64,000 bases of DNA from G965220205 sp965220205 (GTDB taxonomy: Bacteria > Chloroflexota > Dehalococcoidia > Lucifugimonadales > Australimonadaceae): the NCBI GenBank assembly GCA_965220205.1, contig OZ244812.1:744001-808000 (forward strand), in the 5' to 3' direction. Shown here piece after piece: positions 8,264 through 16,134 of this stretch. Position numbers and translations under genes: made by a program. Numbering within the stretch: the first letter of the stretch is position 1; each line of letters begins with the position of its first letter. The notes under the pieces were generated by a model. That model saw only the letters and a program-made list of their open reading frames with translations, was not told the origin of the DNA and searched no databases.

Positions 8264-8551
8264 TTTTGAAGAGTGTCTCCTTGGCCCTCGCTCTCAAAAC
8301 GAACTCCATCACGAGCAAAAGGCAGTGGCGCATTTCGAAGCAACCCCTTTCGTTAGACTCGCATCTTGCCTCATGGTCAGCGTTGAGGTGATGCACGGTA
8401 ACGGTGGCTGTCCGCACTGATCTGCTCACGAACTCCGAACATTAGGTTCGTAGAAGGGCAGGGGACCGCGCTGGCCGAGAACGCGGGCCCGCCCCTGTGG
8501 CATAATGCCGGCGCCCGGTCCGGACAACGCCTGCATCGCGGGAGCCGCGCC

Positions 8552-9568
8552 ATGCCGCCAGAAGTGATCGACGCCGACGGACACATCGTCGAGAGGGACG
8601 CAGGACTCCGAGCGCGCCTGGCGGAGCCCTTCTCGAAGAGGCGGGGCTCTCTCGTGCCGAGCGACGGCATGGACACGAGCATGGGCGGACGCCTCGGCGG
8701 GATGGAGGACAACGATATCCCGACCCGGCTCCGCGACATGGACCGCGAGGGGATCGACGTCTCGGTCCTGTTCCCGACCAGCAGCTTCGGCATGACCCGG
8801 ATCATCGAGCCCGACTACGCGGCGGCCTATGCCCGCGCCTACAACGACCTCGCCGCGGGCGTCTGCGCCGAGAGCCCGCGTCTGCGAGCCGTCGCACTCC
8901 TCCCGTTCCAGGACGTCCCGGCGGCGGTCCGCGAGGCGCGCCGCGCCATCGTCGACCTGGGGCTCGCCGGCGTCGCGGTCGCCACGCAGGGGATGCGGGA
9001 ACACCTCGGCTCGCGGACCTACTGGCCCATCTACGAGGAGCTCGAGCGTCTCGGCGCGCCGCTGTGCGTCCACAACCGGCGCGAGGGCCCTGCGGGCGAT
9101 CAGCGGTTCGACAGCTTCCTGTACATGCACACCGTCGGACGGCCGATAGAGACCGTCATCCAGTTCGTCGGCCTCGTCTACGGCGGCGTGGCGGAGCGGT
9201 TCCCGAGCCTCCGCATCGGCTTCATGGAGTGCGGCGCCGGGTGGGCGCCGTACTGGATGGAGCGCATGGACGAGGAGTGGGAGAAGCGCGGCAGCGTCGA
9301 GGCGCCGCTGTGCAAGGAGAAGCCGAGCTCCTACGTTTTGGACCGCCCTTGGTACTTCGCCGCCGAGCCCGACGAAGGCATGCTGCCGTACTGCATCGAC
9401 CGCATCGGGGCGGACCGGATCCTCTTCGCTTCGGACTACCCGCACTGGGACGGCATGTTCCCGAACGTCGTCTCCACGATCCGCTCCCGCGAGGACATCT
9501 CGGTCCAAGCGAAGGAGATGATCCTCGGCGGGAACGCGAACCGCTTCTACGGGTGGAGCGAGGGGTAG
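8552..9568 (+). CDS. Amidohydrolase-2 family metal-dependent hydrolase/decarboxylase
   Basis: A 338-residue TIM-barrel protein of the ACMSD-like amidohydrolase-2 family. Metal-site landmarks are DADGHIVE at the N-terminus, PLCVHNRR mid-protein and FASDYPHWDG near residue 294. Family members decarboxylate or hydrolyse aromatic acids. The start follows GGGAGCC with 6-7 bp spacing. It is separated from the downstream decarboxylase-like gene by 2 bp, so the two are almost surely co-expressed and may act on the same compound (inference). The similar pair of functions at 4764 suggests recurrent use of this module. Confidence 0.8.
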   Translation: MPPEVIDADGHIVERDAGLRARLAEPFSKRRGSLVPSDGMDTSMGGRLGGMEDNDIPTRLRDMDREGIDVSVLFPTSSFGMTRIIEPDYAAAYARAYNDLAAGVCAESPRLRAVALLPFQDVPAAVREARRAIVDLGLAGVAVATQGMREHLGSRTYWPIYEELERLGAPLCVHNRREGPAGDQRFDSFLYMHTVGRPIETVIQFVGLVYGGVAERFPSLRIGFMECGAGWAPYWMERMDEEWEKRGSVEAPLCKEKPSSYVLDRPWYFAAEPDEGMLPYCIDRIGADRILFASDYPHWDGMFPNVVSTIRSREDISVQAKEMILGGNANRFYGWSEG

Positions 9569-9570
9569 CG

Positions 9571-10524
9571 ATGGCCAATCCAGTCATGCGCCTGGGGTTT
9601 CGCGAGCCGGCGATCGACACGAACCGGCCTCTCGTCGACGGCACGGTGGGTGTCGAGGGGTTCGACGTCGAGGTGAGCGACTTTCGCGGGGCCGAGCACA
9701 TCGACGCCTGGGACGCCAGCTTTGGCGGGCTCATGCAGACCAAGGCCGCGGGGAATCACCCGTACGTCTCCATCCCCGCGTTTCCGAACCGGAAGTTCCG
9801 GCTGTCGTACATCTTCGTCAACACCGCCGCGGGCATCGTGTCGCCGCGAGACCTCGAAGGCAAGCGGGTGTTCGTCAGCAGCACCGCGGGCATCTGGGCG
9901 CGGGGAGCGCTGCTCAACTACTACGGCGTCGACTTCACCAAGGTGCAATGGGTCATGTTCGGCTCGGAGGCGAAGAGCTGGGCCCCGGGCGTCAACGTCG
10001 AGTCCGTCCCGCGAGGCGACGAGACGATGGAGGCGCACCTCGACCGCCGGTTGCTGAGCGGCGAGCTTGACGCCGTCATCGAGCCGAACGTCCTTCCGTC
10101 GATCACGAGGCGCGACCCCCGCGTGGCGCGCCTCTTCCGCGACTTCAAGACGGAGGAGCAGAACTACTACCGCGCGACGGGCATCTTCCCGATCAGCCAC
10201 ATGGTGTCGCTGAAGCAGGAGTTCGTCGACGAGCACCCCGACGCGCCGGTGGCGCTGCTGAAGGCGTACCGGCGGGCGCGCGACGTGGCCTTCGAGAATA
10301 TCCTCGGCTCCGACCCGCAGGTGCTCGCCATCTCGTGGGCCAACGCGATGGTGGACGAGCAACGCGCGCTCATGGGCGAGAACTACTGGGCCTACAACGT
10401 CGAGAACAACCGCCGCTCGCTGGATGCGATGATGCTCTTTTCGCACCAGATGGGCGTCACACCCAAAATCTACGAGGTCGAGAGCTTCCTCGACCCGCAA
10501 GCAGCAGCGCTCGCCGGGGTGTGA
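9571..10524 (+). CDS. 4,5-dihydroxyphthalate decarboxylase-like protein (paralogue)
   Basis: A 317-residue protein of the same periplasmic-binding-fold group as the gene at 4764-5720. Shared marks are the opening VMRLGFREPAIDTNRPLVDG, SPRDLEGKRVFVSSTAGIWA near residue 90, and the C-terminal NVENNRRSLDAMMLFSHQMG. No signal peptide is seen. The ATG at 9571 lies 2 bp after the amidohydrolase stop; the longer frame from 9064 runs inside the preceding gene and is rejected. It is probably a cytoplasmic decarboxylase of an aromatic or related acid, but the reaction is not proven by sequence. Confidence 0.7.
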   Translation: MANPVMRLGFREPAIDTNRPLVDGTVGVEGFDVEVSDFRGAEHIDAWDASFGGLMQTKAAGNHPYVSIPAFPNRKFRLSYIFVNTAAGIVSPRDLEGKRVFVSSTAGIWARGALLNYYGVDFTKVQWVMFGSEAKSWAPGVNVESVPRGDETMEAHLDRRLLSGELDAVIEPNVLPSITRRDPRVARLFRDFKTEEQNYYRATGIFPISHMVSLKQEFVDEHPDAPVALLKAYRRARDVAFENILGSDPQVLAISWANAMVDEQRALMGENYWAYNVENNRRSLDAMMLFSHQMGVTPKIYEVESFLDPQAAALAGV

Positions 10525-10538
10525 TCGGGGGCCAACCC

Positions 10539-11375
10539 TTACCTGGCCCCCGTCGGCTGGAACGGAGGGTAGACGCGCGGGTTGAGGACGTGACGGTCGA
10601 GAAAGGCGTGTCCAAACTGCGCGCACGCTTGGCCGAGATCGGCGTGACGGTCGAAGGCGTGAGGGACGCCCTCGACAGCGTGGAGTTCTACGGGCGCGCC
10701 CGCTGAACGCAGCACGTCGAACAGCCCCACGCTCGACTCCAAGGGGATGGTCGTATCAGCCGTTCCGTGGAAGAAGACCGTCGGCGGAAACCCCGGCGCC
10801 ACCAGCTCCGCCACGTTCGCGTCGCGGTAGCTCTCCGCGGTCGTGCCGGGCCGCATCAGCGGATGCTCGGCGCCGTCCGCGGCGGGAACGATGCCCGTGG
10901 CCGGGTAGTACGCGAGGCACGCAGACACCGACGTGTCGACGCCCGCGTTGCCCCCGGCGCCCTCGTGTTCGGGCCGCCCCCCGTCGCCCGCCGCGACCAG
11001 CGCCAGCATGCCGCCGGCGGAGAACCCGGCGACCCCGATCTTGTCCGGGTCGACGTCGAGCGACGCGGCGTTGGCCCGCGTCCACCGGATGCACGCCTTC
11101 GCGTCCTCGATCTGGGCCGGCCACTTGGCCTCGTGCGCGAGCCGATACTCGGCGGCGACGCACGTGTAGCCGATGGCGGCGTAGTACCCGACGCGGGCCA
11201 CGACGGCGTCCTTGCTTCCTCCCGTAAACCCTCCGCCGTGGAAGAACACGACGGCCATCCCGTTCCCGGCGCCCGACGGCGGACGGTGCACGTCGCACCG
11301 GAGCTCGCGGCCGCCGCCCGTCCCGTACACCCGGTCCTTCTCGATCGCTGGGGCTCCCTGTTCTCCAGTGCTCAT
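10539..11375 (-). CDS. Alpha/beta-hydrolase of the hormone-sensitive-lipase type
   Basis: A 278-residue esterase-like protein. The oxyanion motif HGGG is at residues 46-49, the nucleophile S119 sits in GFSAGG, and D207 (GTADTTIP) and H239 (GVPHAFD) complete the triad. ATG at 11375 is preferred over the longer open frame to 11519 because GGAG lies about 9 bp upstream and family homology begins there. It converges on the decarboxylase-like gene, the stop codons being only 14 bp apart. Likely a carboxylesterase; the substrate is unknown. Confidence 0.85.
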   Translation of the reverse strand: MSTGEQGAPAIEKDRVYGTGGGRELRCDVHRPPSGAGNGMAVVFFHGGGFTGGSKDAVVARVGYYAAIGYTCVAAEYRLAHEAKWPAQIEDAKACIRWTRANAASLDVDPDKIGVAGFSAGGMLALVAAGDGGRPEHEGAGGNAGVDTSVSACLAYYPATGIVPAADGAEHPLMRPGTTAESYRDANVAELVAPGFPPTVFFHGTADTTIPLESSVGLFDVLRSAGAPVELHAVEGVPHAFDRHADLGQACAQFGHAFLDRHVLNPRVYPPFQPTGAR

Positions 11376-11487
11376 GCGCGTCTCCACTCGTGCAATCTGG
11401 TCCCTGCATGCTACGCTATCACGCACGCCGAGGGCGGTCCGGCCGAGGCGTCGCCGGACGGCCCATTCAGCAACGAGGAGGCAGCAC

Positions 11488-11973
11488 ATGGCGCAGCAGG
11501 CCATAGACACCAGCAGCAACCCGTTGGGGGACTTCGCCGACCGCGACTACGAAAGCAAGCAGACGCTCAAGACGAAGGGATGGCAGGTGTCGAGCGTCGA
11601 GGACAACGCCGGGTTCTCGAGCCCGACGGGACGCAACTTCATCATGCTGACCAAGGAGAAGGCGTCCCGCGTCGTCATCAACTGCTACGAGCCGGGCGCT
11701 TCCGACGAGATGCACTGCCATCCAGGCTCCGAGCACACGTTCCTCGTGTGGCAGGGACAGCTGCACCTCACCGGCATCGAGGACGGCGAGGACGTTACGT
11801 TGGGGCCTGGGCAGTTCGTCCAGATCGCGGCGGGCTATTACTACCGGCTGCACAATCCCGGAACGGAGCCCGCAGTGTACTGCCAGTTCGGCACCGTCCC
11901 CGTCAGGACGCCGAAGCGCACGACCGTCCTCTACAGCGAGTCGCGCCGCGGGAAGCAGGCCGCCGCGTCGTAG
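11488..11973 (+). CDS. Single-domain cupin protein
   Basis: A 161-residue protein with one cupin barrel. The conserved metal motif is visible as EMHCHPGSEHTFLVWQGQLHL (HxH..E..H-like), followed by a second strand motif QIAAGYYYRLHNPGTEPAVY. ATG at 11488 has GAGGAGG upstream. It lies 49 bp before a Rieske oxygenase gene on the same strand, which suggests one transcript and possibly a shared aromatic pathway. No specific enzyme can be named. Confidence 0.75.
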   Translation: MAQQAIDTSSNPLGDFADRDYESKQTLKTKGWQVSSVEDNAGFSSPTGRNFIMLTKEKASRVVINCYEPGASDEMHCHPGSEHTFLVWQGQLHLTGIEDGEDVTLGPGQFVQIAAGYYYRLHNPGTEPAVYCQFGTVPVRTPKRTTVLYSESRRGKQAAAS

Positions 11974-12022
11974 CGTTGACAGAGGCGTGGCGCCGACAGG
12001 AGCAGGGGCAAGGAGTATTCCC

Positions 12023-13219
12023 ATGCTGACCGAAGAGGAGAATGTCCGCCTGACCCAAGTCGGCCCCGGAACGCCCGGCGGCGAGCTGCTGCGGCGTTAC
12101 TGGTATCCCGTAGCGGTCGTTCAAGACTTGACTCCGGAGCGGCCAACCAAGTTCGTCCGGCTGCTGGGCGAGGACTTGGTCCTCTTCAAGGACAAGTCGG
12201 GGCGCGTGGGCCTGCTCGCCGACCACTGCTCCCACCGCAGCGCGTCGCTCGTCTACGGTCGGGTCGAGGAACGCGGCATCGCCTGTGCCTACCACGGCTG
12301 GCTGTACGACTGCGAGGGCAACATCCTCGAGACGCCGCCCGAGCGGAACGACGCCATCATGCGGAGCGTCAAGCAGACCGCGTATCCGGTGGAGCAGTTC
12401 TGCGGCATGTATTGGGCCTACCTCGGGCCCCAACCCGCGCCCGTGATTCCGCACATCGATGTCTGGGTCCGCACGGACGGCGTCCGTACGCTGATCACTC
12501 ACCCGCCCATGGACTGCAACTACTTCCAGGCCATGGAGAACTCCGTCGACCCGGCGCACCTCCAGATTCTGCACCAGGACTCAGTCGGTAGACGCAGACG
12601 CCCCATCAACACAACGCGCGGCTATACCGACGACGTACAGGGCTTCGAGTTCTACAAGGTCCCCTACGGGATCATGAAGAAGCGCACGTACGTGAACGGC
12701 TTCGCGGACGAGCACCCGCTCGTGTTCCCCAACATCCTGCGGACGCAGAACGGGACGGAGATCCGAGTCCCCGTTGACGACTACCGCACCGTGATCTTCC
12801 AGGTGGACTTCGATCAGACCGAAGACGGGAGCGAGATCGAAGAGGGCAGTGAGCTGCCGGTCGTGGACCCGGGACCCTACAAGGACCCGCCCGACCGGCT
12901 GCACCCGTTCGCCCGGATATTCATGGACACGATTCCACAGCAGGACCAGGGGATCTGGGAGACACAGGGGCGGCTGGTAGATCGTACGGTCGAGCACCTG
13001 TCCTACTCGGACCGGGGCGTAGTGCTCCTGCGTCGGCTCATGTTCGAGCAGCAGCAGGTCGTGCAGGACGGCGGGGACCCGATGGGCGTCGAGCGCGACC
13101 CGGACCACGAGATGATTGACACCAACCTCCAGGCGGTGCTCGACCGGATGCGCACAGGCACGTACGGTCCGACCGGCATCAACACGCCGACCTACGTTGT
13201 GGACGCCCCCGTGTCATGA
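12023..13219 (+). CDS. Rieske non-haem iron oxygenase, terminal component
   Basis: A 398-residue phthalate-4,5-dioxygenase-like oxygenase. The Rieske cluster ligands are C69/H71 (DHCSH) and C88/H91 (CAYHGW). The mononuclear iron site is NSVDPAHLQILH with D176, H179 and H184. Such enzymes hydroxylate or demethylate aromatic rings and need a separate reductase, which is not found nearby. ATG at 12023 is preceded by AGGAG 7 bp away. The Rieske paralogue at 16135 shares the opening PGTPGG-RRYW. A GC-rich hairpin follows the stop. Confidence 0.9.
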   Translation: MLTEEENVRLTQVGPGTPGGELLRRYWYPVAVVQDLTPERPTKFVRLLGEDLVLFKDKSGRVGLLADHCSHRSASLVYGRVEERGIACAYHGWLYDCEGNILETPPERNDAIMRSVKQTAYPVEQFCGMYWAYLGPQPAPVIPHIDVWVRTDGVRTLITHPPMDCNYFQAMENSVDPAHLQILHQDSVGRRRRPINTTRGYTDDVQGFEFYKVPYGIMKKRTYVNGFADEHPLVFPNILRTQNGTEIRVPVDDYRTVIFQVDFDQTEDGSEIEEGSELPVVDPGPYKDPPDRLHPFARIFMDTIPQQDQGIWETQGRLVDRTVEHLSYSDRGVVLLRRLMFEQQQVVQDGGDPMGVERDPDHEMIDTNLQAVLDRMRTGTYGPTGINTPTYVVDAPVS

Positions 13220-13223
13220 AGCC

Positions 13224-13250
13224 CGGGGCGCGCCTTGCGGAGGCGCCCCG
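13224..13250. terminator. Hairpin between convergent genes
   Basis: CGGGGCGC and GCGCCCCG form an 8-bp stem around an 11-base loop, between the ends of the Rieske gene and the convergent dienelactone-hydrolase gene. It lacks a T-run on either side, so it is terminator-like only. Confidence 0.45.
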
Positions 13251-13271
13251 GATGGAAGCCCGTTCGAGTCC

Positions 13272-14033
13272 CTAGCTGAGGTGCGTCTCGTAGAAGGCGA
13301 ACACCTTCTCCCAGCCGTCCGCGGCCTGTTCGGGGCGATGGCTCCTGCCTGCCCAGTTGAAGAAGGCGTGGCCCGCGCCGTCGTACCGGTGAAACTCGTA
13401 TGTCTTGCCCAGCTCCTTGAGCTTGGCCTCGATGGCGTTGACCTGCTCCGGGTCCGGGTTCTGGTCGTCGTTGCCGAAGAGCCCCAACAGCGGGCAACCC
13501 AGGTCCGGCGTCATGTCGATCACCCCGACCGGCTGGTTCGGCGTGATGCGGTCCGGCGTCGGGATGACGTTCCCTCCCCAGCAGTCGACAGCGGCGTCGA
13601 CGGAGAGCTTGCAGCCCGCCATGAGCGAGACGCGGCCGCCCGAGCAGAAGCCGATGACCCCGACCTTGCCGGTGCTCGTGGGCAGCGAGCGGATGTAATC
13701 GAGCGCGCCTTGGAGGTCGCCGACGACGAACTCGTCGTTCTGGCCGCCGGAGTCGCGAACACGTCCCGACATCTCGGACGGCGTGCCCGGCCCGAAACGA
13801 TGGTGCAGGTTCGCACAGATCGCCGTGTAGCCGTGGTGCGCAAACCGTCGCGTCACCTCGATGCACCATTCGTCCCACCCCGGCATGTGGTGGGCGACGA
13901 GCACGCCGGGGAACGGCCCCTCGCCGGCGGGCTGGGCGATGTACGCGTCGATTGAGTCGCCGTTGTGGCCCGTGATCTGAATCGTCTCGGTGCTGAGTGC
14001 TCGGTGCAAAGTAGCGTCCGCCGTCTGTGCCAT
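13272..14033 (-). CDS. Dienelactone hydrolase family protein
   Basis: A 253-residue alpha/beta-hydrolase of the carboxymethylenebutenolidase group. The cysteine nucleophile is C130 in GFCSGGR, with D189/D190 in FGNDDQNP and H222 in GAGHAFFN completing a Cys-Asp-His triad. Such enzymes open lactone rings formed during aromatic breakdown. ATG at 14033 is chosen over a longer frame because AGGAGGG lies just upstream. It sits between two Rieske oxygenase loci, which fits ring-degradation context but does not fix the substrate. Confidence 0.85.
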   Translation of the reverse strand: MAQTADATLHRALSTETIQITGHNGDSIDAYIAQPAGEGPFPGVLVAHHMPGWDEWCIEVTRRFAHHGYTAICANLHHRFGPGTPSEMSGRVRDSGGQNDEFVVGDLQGALDYIRSLPTSTGKVGVIGFCSGGRVSLMAGCKLSVDAAVDCWGGNVIPTPDRITPNQPVGVIDMTPDLGCPLLGLFGNDDQNPDPEQVNAIEAKLKELGKTYEFHRYDGAGHAFFNWAGRSHRPEQAADGWEKVFAFYETHLS

Positions 14034-14213
14034 GCGGCCCTCCTCTTGTCTTTCTAGTCTATCCGTGCTGTCTCGGTCGTCTCGCGACGGAGTATAGGAC
14101 ACGGTGGGCACGTTGGCCTATACTCGGCCCACGGGCCCGCCGTTCCGAGGGCCAGGGGATCTCATTGAACGGATCACGACGGCTCGAAACCGCCGACGGC
14201 GTGGGAGGATGAA

Positions 14214-15020
14214 ATGACGACGACCGTATCAGTCGCCCGCAGGGAAGTGACCCTCAGCCACGGCAAGACCCGCTACCTCGAGGCCGGGACAGGTGCCCCC
14301 GTCATCCTCCTGCACGGCGTGAGCGCCTCAGGGGGAGCGGACGACTGGCGGCCCGCGATCCAGCATCTCGGCGCGGGCTATCGGGTCATCGCGCCCGATA
14401 TGCTCGGCTGGCCCCCCAGCGAGATCCGCGACGGCATCGACGCCTTCCCCAACCTGACAGACCACGTGCGCGAGTTCCAGGACGGCCTCGGCCTGCGCAG
14501 CAGCCACATCATCGGCGCGACCATGGGCGGGTGGATCGCTGGCCTGTTCGCGTACGAGAGCCCGGGCCGCGTCGACAAGCTCGTCATGACCGGCAATCCG
14601 GGGTTCCACGGCGCCGCGAACGACCGGCTCGCGTCCTGGGAGATCCCCGACGACGACCGCGTCCGCAACGCGCTGCTGAAACAGATGGACGGCGTGAGCG
14701 CCGACGAAGTCGAGGCCCTCGTGCGCGAGAAGATCGCGAAGATGCACGAGCCTGGCTATGCCGACGCGTTCAAGCAGACGATGTCCACGATGGCCGACCA
14801 CGACAACCGCGCGCGCTACAGCCTGCTCCGGCGGCTGCCGTTCACGCCGGCGCCCATGCTGTTCCTACTTGGCAGGGAGGACCCCTCCAGCGGCGTCGCG
14901 GACGAGCTCCAGCGCCTTGCGCCGGGATCGAGCCTGCACATCATCGAGGAGGGCGGGCATCAGGTTCACTACGAGAACACCGATGAGTTCTCGCGCGTCG
15001 TCTCTGAGTTCTTAGGGTAG
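14214..15020 (+). CDS. Alpha/beta-hydrolase with Thr at the nucleophile position
   Basis: A 268-residue MhpC-like alpha/beta-hydrolase. The oxyanion region ILLHGVSASG is standard, as are D223 (LGREDPSS) and H249 (EGGHQVHYE). The nucleophile elbow reads HIIGATMGGW, so the usual Ser (GNSMGG) is Thr103; the codon at 14520-14522 is ACC. In this superfamily a Thr nucleophile is rare, so activity may be altered or lost. A GGGAGGATGA site overlaps the start region. The gene could belong to meta-cleavage product hydrolysis, but this is only suggested by neighbours. Confidence 0.8.
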   Translation: MTTTVSVARREVTLSHGKTRYLEAGTGAPVILLHGVSASGGADDWRPAIQHLGAGYRVIAPDMLGWPPSEIRDGIDAFPNLTDHVREFQDGLGLRSSHIIGATMGGWIAGLFAYESPGRVDKLVMTGNPGFHGAANDRLASWEIPDDDRVRNALLKQMDGVSADEVEALVREKIAKMHEPGYADAFKQTMSTMADHDNRARYSLLRRLPFTPAPMLFLLGREDPSSGVADELQRLAPGSSLHIIEEGGHQVHYENTDEFSRVVSEFLG

Positions 15021-15045
15021 GGGACGGCAGGGTAGGACTCGGCCG

Positions 15046-15339
15046 CTACCGGGGGGGACCGCCCCGCCTCCTCCAACCGAGCACCATGAGCAGCTCGCCG
15101 ACCGCTGCGTCGCTGATCTCGTCCTTGACCTCGACGTCCGGGTGGATTCGATACGAATTCCGTCGGCCAGCCCGAGTTTTGGTCACGTACCCGCCGTCCT
15201 CGAGGTCCTTGATAATGCGGTGAGCCGCCCGCTCAGTGACGCCGACGACATCGCCAATCTCGCGCGCCGTCACTCCAAGCCGGCGCGCGATTACCGCGAG
15301 GACAAGGCCGTGGTTCGTGATGAAGGACCACTCAGGCAT
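15046..15339 (-). CDS. Small winged-helix (MarR/ArsR-like) transcriptional regulator
   Basis: A 97-residue DNA-binding protein. WSFITNHGLVLAVIA is followed by a helix-turn-helix (TAREIGDVVGVTERAAHRIIK) and a wing with GYVTKTRAGRRNSY. It matches one-domain winged-helix regulators that often start with a TNHxxVL segment. ATG at 15339 is chosen for this reason; ATG 15366 or TTG 15390 would add an atypical N-terminus. An inverted repeat GTCAA-N6-TTGAC at 15386-15401 lies just upstream and overlaps a divergent promoter, which suggests autoregulation and control of the plus strand (inference). Confidence 0.8.
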   Translation of the reverse strand: MPEWSFITNHGLVLAVIARRLGVTAREIGDVVGVTERAAHRIIKDLEDGGYVTKTRAGRRNSYRIHPDVEVKDEISDAAVGELLMVLGWRRRGGPPR

Positions 15340-15385
15340 ATGCTCCGCCTGTCTCGACCACGGCATCCAGATTGCCAGGATCGCC

Positions 15386-15401
15386 GTCAACTCTCATTGA
15401 C
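15386..15401. promoter_or_regulatory. Candidate operator GTCAA-N6-TTGAC
   Basis: A 5+5 bp inverted repeat lies 47 bp upstream of the winged-helix regulator start and covers the -35 element of the divergent promoter. A related perfect 12-bp palindrome GTCAACGTTGAC stands at 15551-15562. Recurrence of GTCAA/TTGAC arms makes binding by the adjacent regulator plausible. Confidence 0.4.
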
Positions 15402-15426
15402 AAGGCACCTGCGGGTCGTGTATTCT
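15398..15426 (+). promoter_or_regulatory. Sigma-70 type promoter
   Basis: TTGACA (15398-15403), a 17-bp spacer and TATTCT (15421-15426) make a near-consensus vegetative promoter pointing right. A transcript would begin near 15433. It is one of the clearest promoters in the window. No obvious long gene follows at once; the first candidate is the hypothetical frame at 15632. Confidence 0.6.
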
Positions 15427-15550
15427 CAGACATGACGCACGTTTCATCTAACAGGTAGCAGGCGACAGATGACCCTATTCCCATTTCCGGTCTCGCGTCA
15501 CAGGAATCCTGTAGACAGCAAGGGGGAGTATGTTCATCCGTCGACCCCCT

Positions 15551-15562
15551 GTCAACGTTGAC
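15551..15562. promoter_or_regulatory. Perfect 12-bp palindrome
   Basis: GTCAACGTTGAC, followed 5 bp later by another TTGAC. It lies in the leader between the promoter at 15398 and the hypothetical frame at 15632, and shares its arms with the inverted repeat at 15386-15401. Confidence 0.4.
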
Positions 15563-15631
15563 TCCGGGTTGACGGGACAGACGGGGCAAGAGGTCGGACA
15601 AGACGCGCCGGCACGGGTTTGAGGTGTGGAG

Positions 15632-16024
15632 ATGGCAGCACAAGTGACCATGCCGGGCGATCAGCCCGCACAAGACAACTCCAGCACGACGCTGGCAGCC
15701 GCCGAGTACGCTAGCGGCACTCAAGCTAGCGTAGCCGCGGGCACGACCCTAGCGCTCACGCAGTCGGCCCCCGTCGCGCCCGGCGCGTTCGCGCGCCTTC
15801 TCGGGGCGATCAGGCCCAGCCGTGCCGCGAGCGCCGCCACGTTCGGGGCCAAGAGGCCTCGCGCCGGCGCGCCCTTGAGCGCCGTCGGCGTGACTTCCCC
15901 GGACTGGGAATACGTGAGCCGCATTGCCCAAACGTCCGACAGCCGGTTCTGGGCCGGCGTCGTCACAGGCACGCACGGCGGAGGCAGCGCCCCCTGGGGC
16001 GGCCGCACGACCCTCGCCGACTGA
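15632..16024 (+). CDS. Hypothetical protein, doubtful
   Basis: An open frame of 130 codons starting at ATG 15632 (GTG 15626 is also possible), with GAGGTGTGGAG as a passable ribosome site. The product is rich in Ala, Thr, Ser and Gly, has no clear hydrophobic segment and resembles nothing I know. Its support is position: it is the first frame after the promoter at 15398 and fills an otherwise empty 700-bp gap. Long antisense frames overlap it, as expected in high-GC DNA, so it may not be a gene. Confidence 0.3.
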   Translation: MAAQVTMPGDQPAQDNSSTTLAAAEYASGTQASVAAGTTLALTQSAPVAPGAFARLLGAIRPSRAASAATFGAKRPRAGAPLSAVGVTSPDWEYVSRIAQTSDSRFWAGVVTGTHGGGSAPWGGRTTLAD

Positions 16025-16134
16025 CCCAGCAGCAGCCCTCGTTCCCTCCCATCCCTCCCATCGCCCCACGCTATGCGTGGGGTGTATGATTCCGCCCACA
16101 ACGGTCGAATGAGACGCACGGCGAGGAGGACGAC

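Larger units (their letters stand above)
7489..8551. other. Gene-free interval of about 1 kb filled with repeats
   Basis: No credible gene lies here. It holds, in order, the GGATTGAGG repeat (7531-7570), multi-hairpin repeat copy 3 (7613-7703), composite palindrome element copy A (about 7865-8090) and a set of three 10-bp tandem units (8234-8263). Open frames such as the one starting at 7880 are composed of repeat sequence. Base composition is clearly more AT-rich than the flanking genes between about 7870 and 8440. From 8264 to 8551 I see nothing specific besides the leader of the next gene. Confidence 0.7.

Noticed and set aside
13272..14111. Longer start for the dienelactone hydrolase gene
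   Set aside because: The extra 26 codons are polar and lack homology, while AGGAGGG sits directly before ATG 14033.
16025..16134. Minus-strand frames between 15721 and 16404 as a regulator gene
   Set aside because: They run antisense into the second Rieske gene and show no domain; nothing else is seen in this short gap except a likely promoter region.
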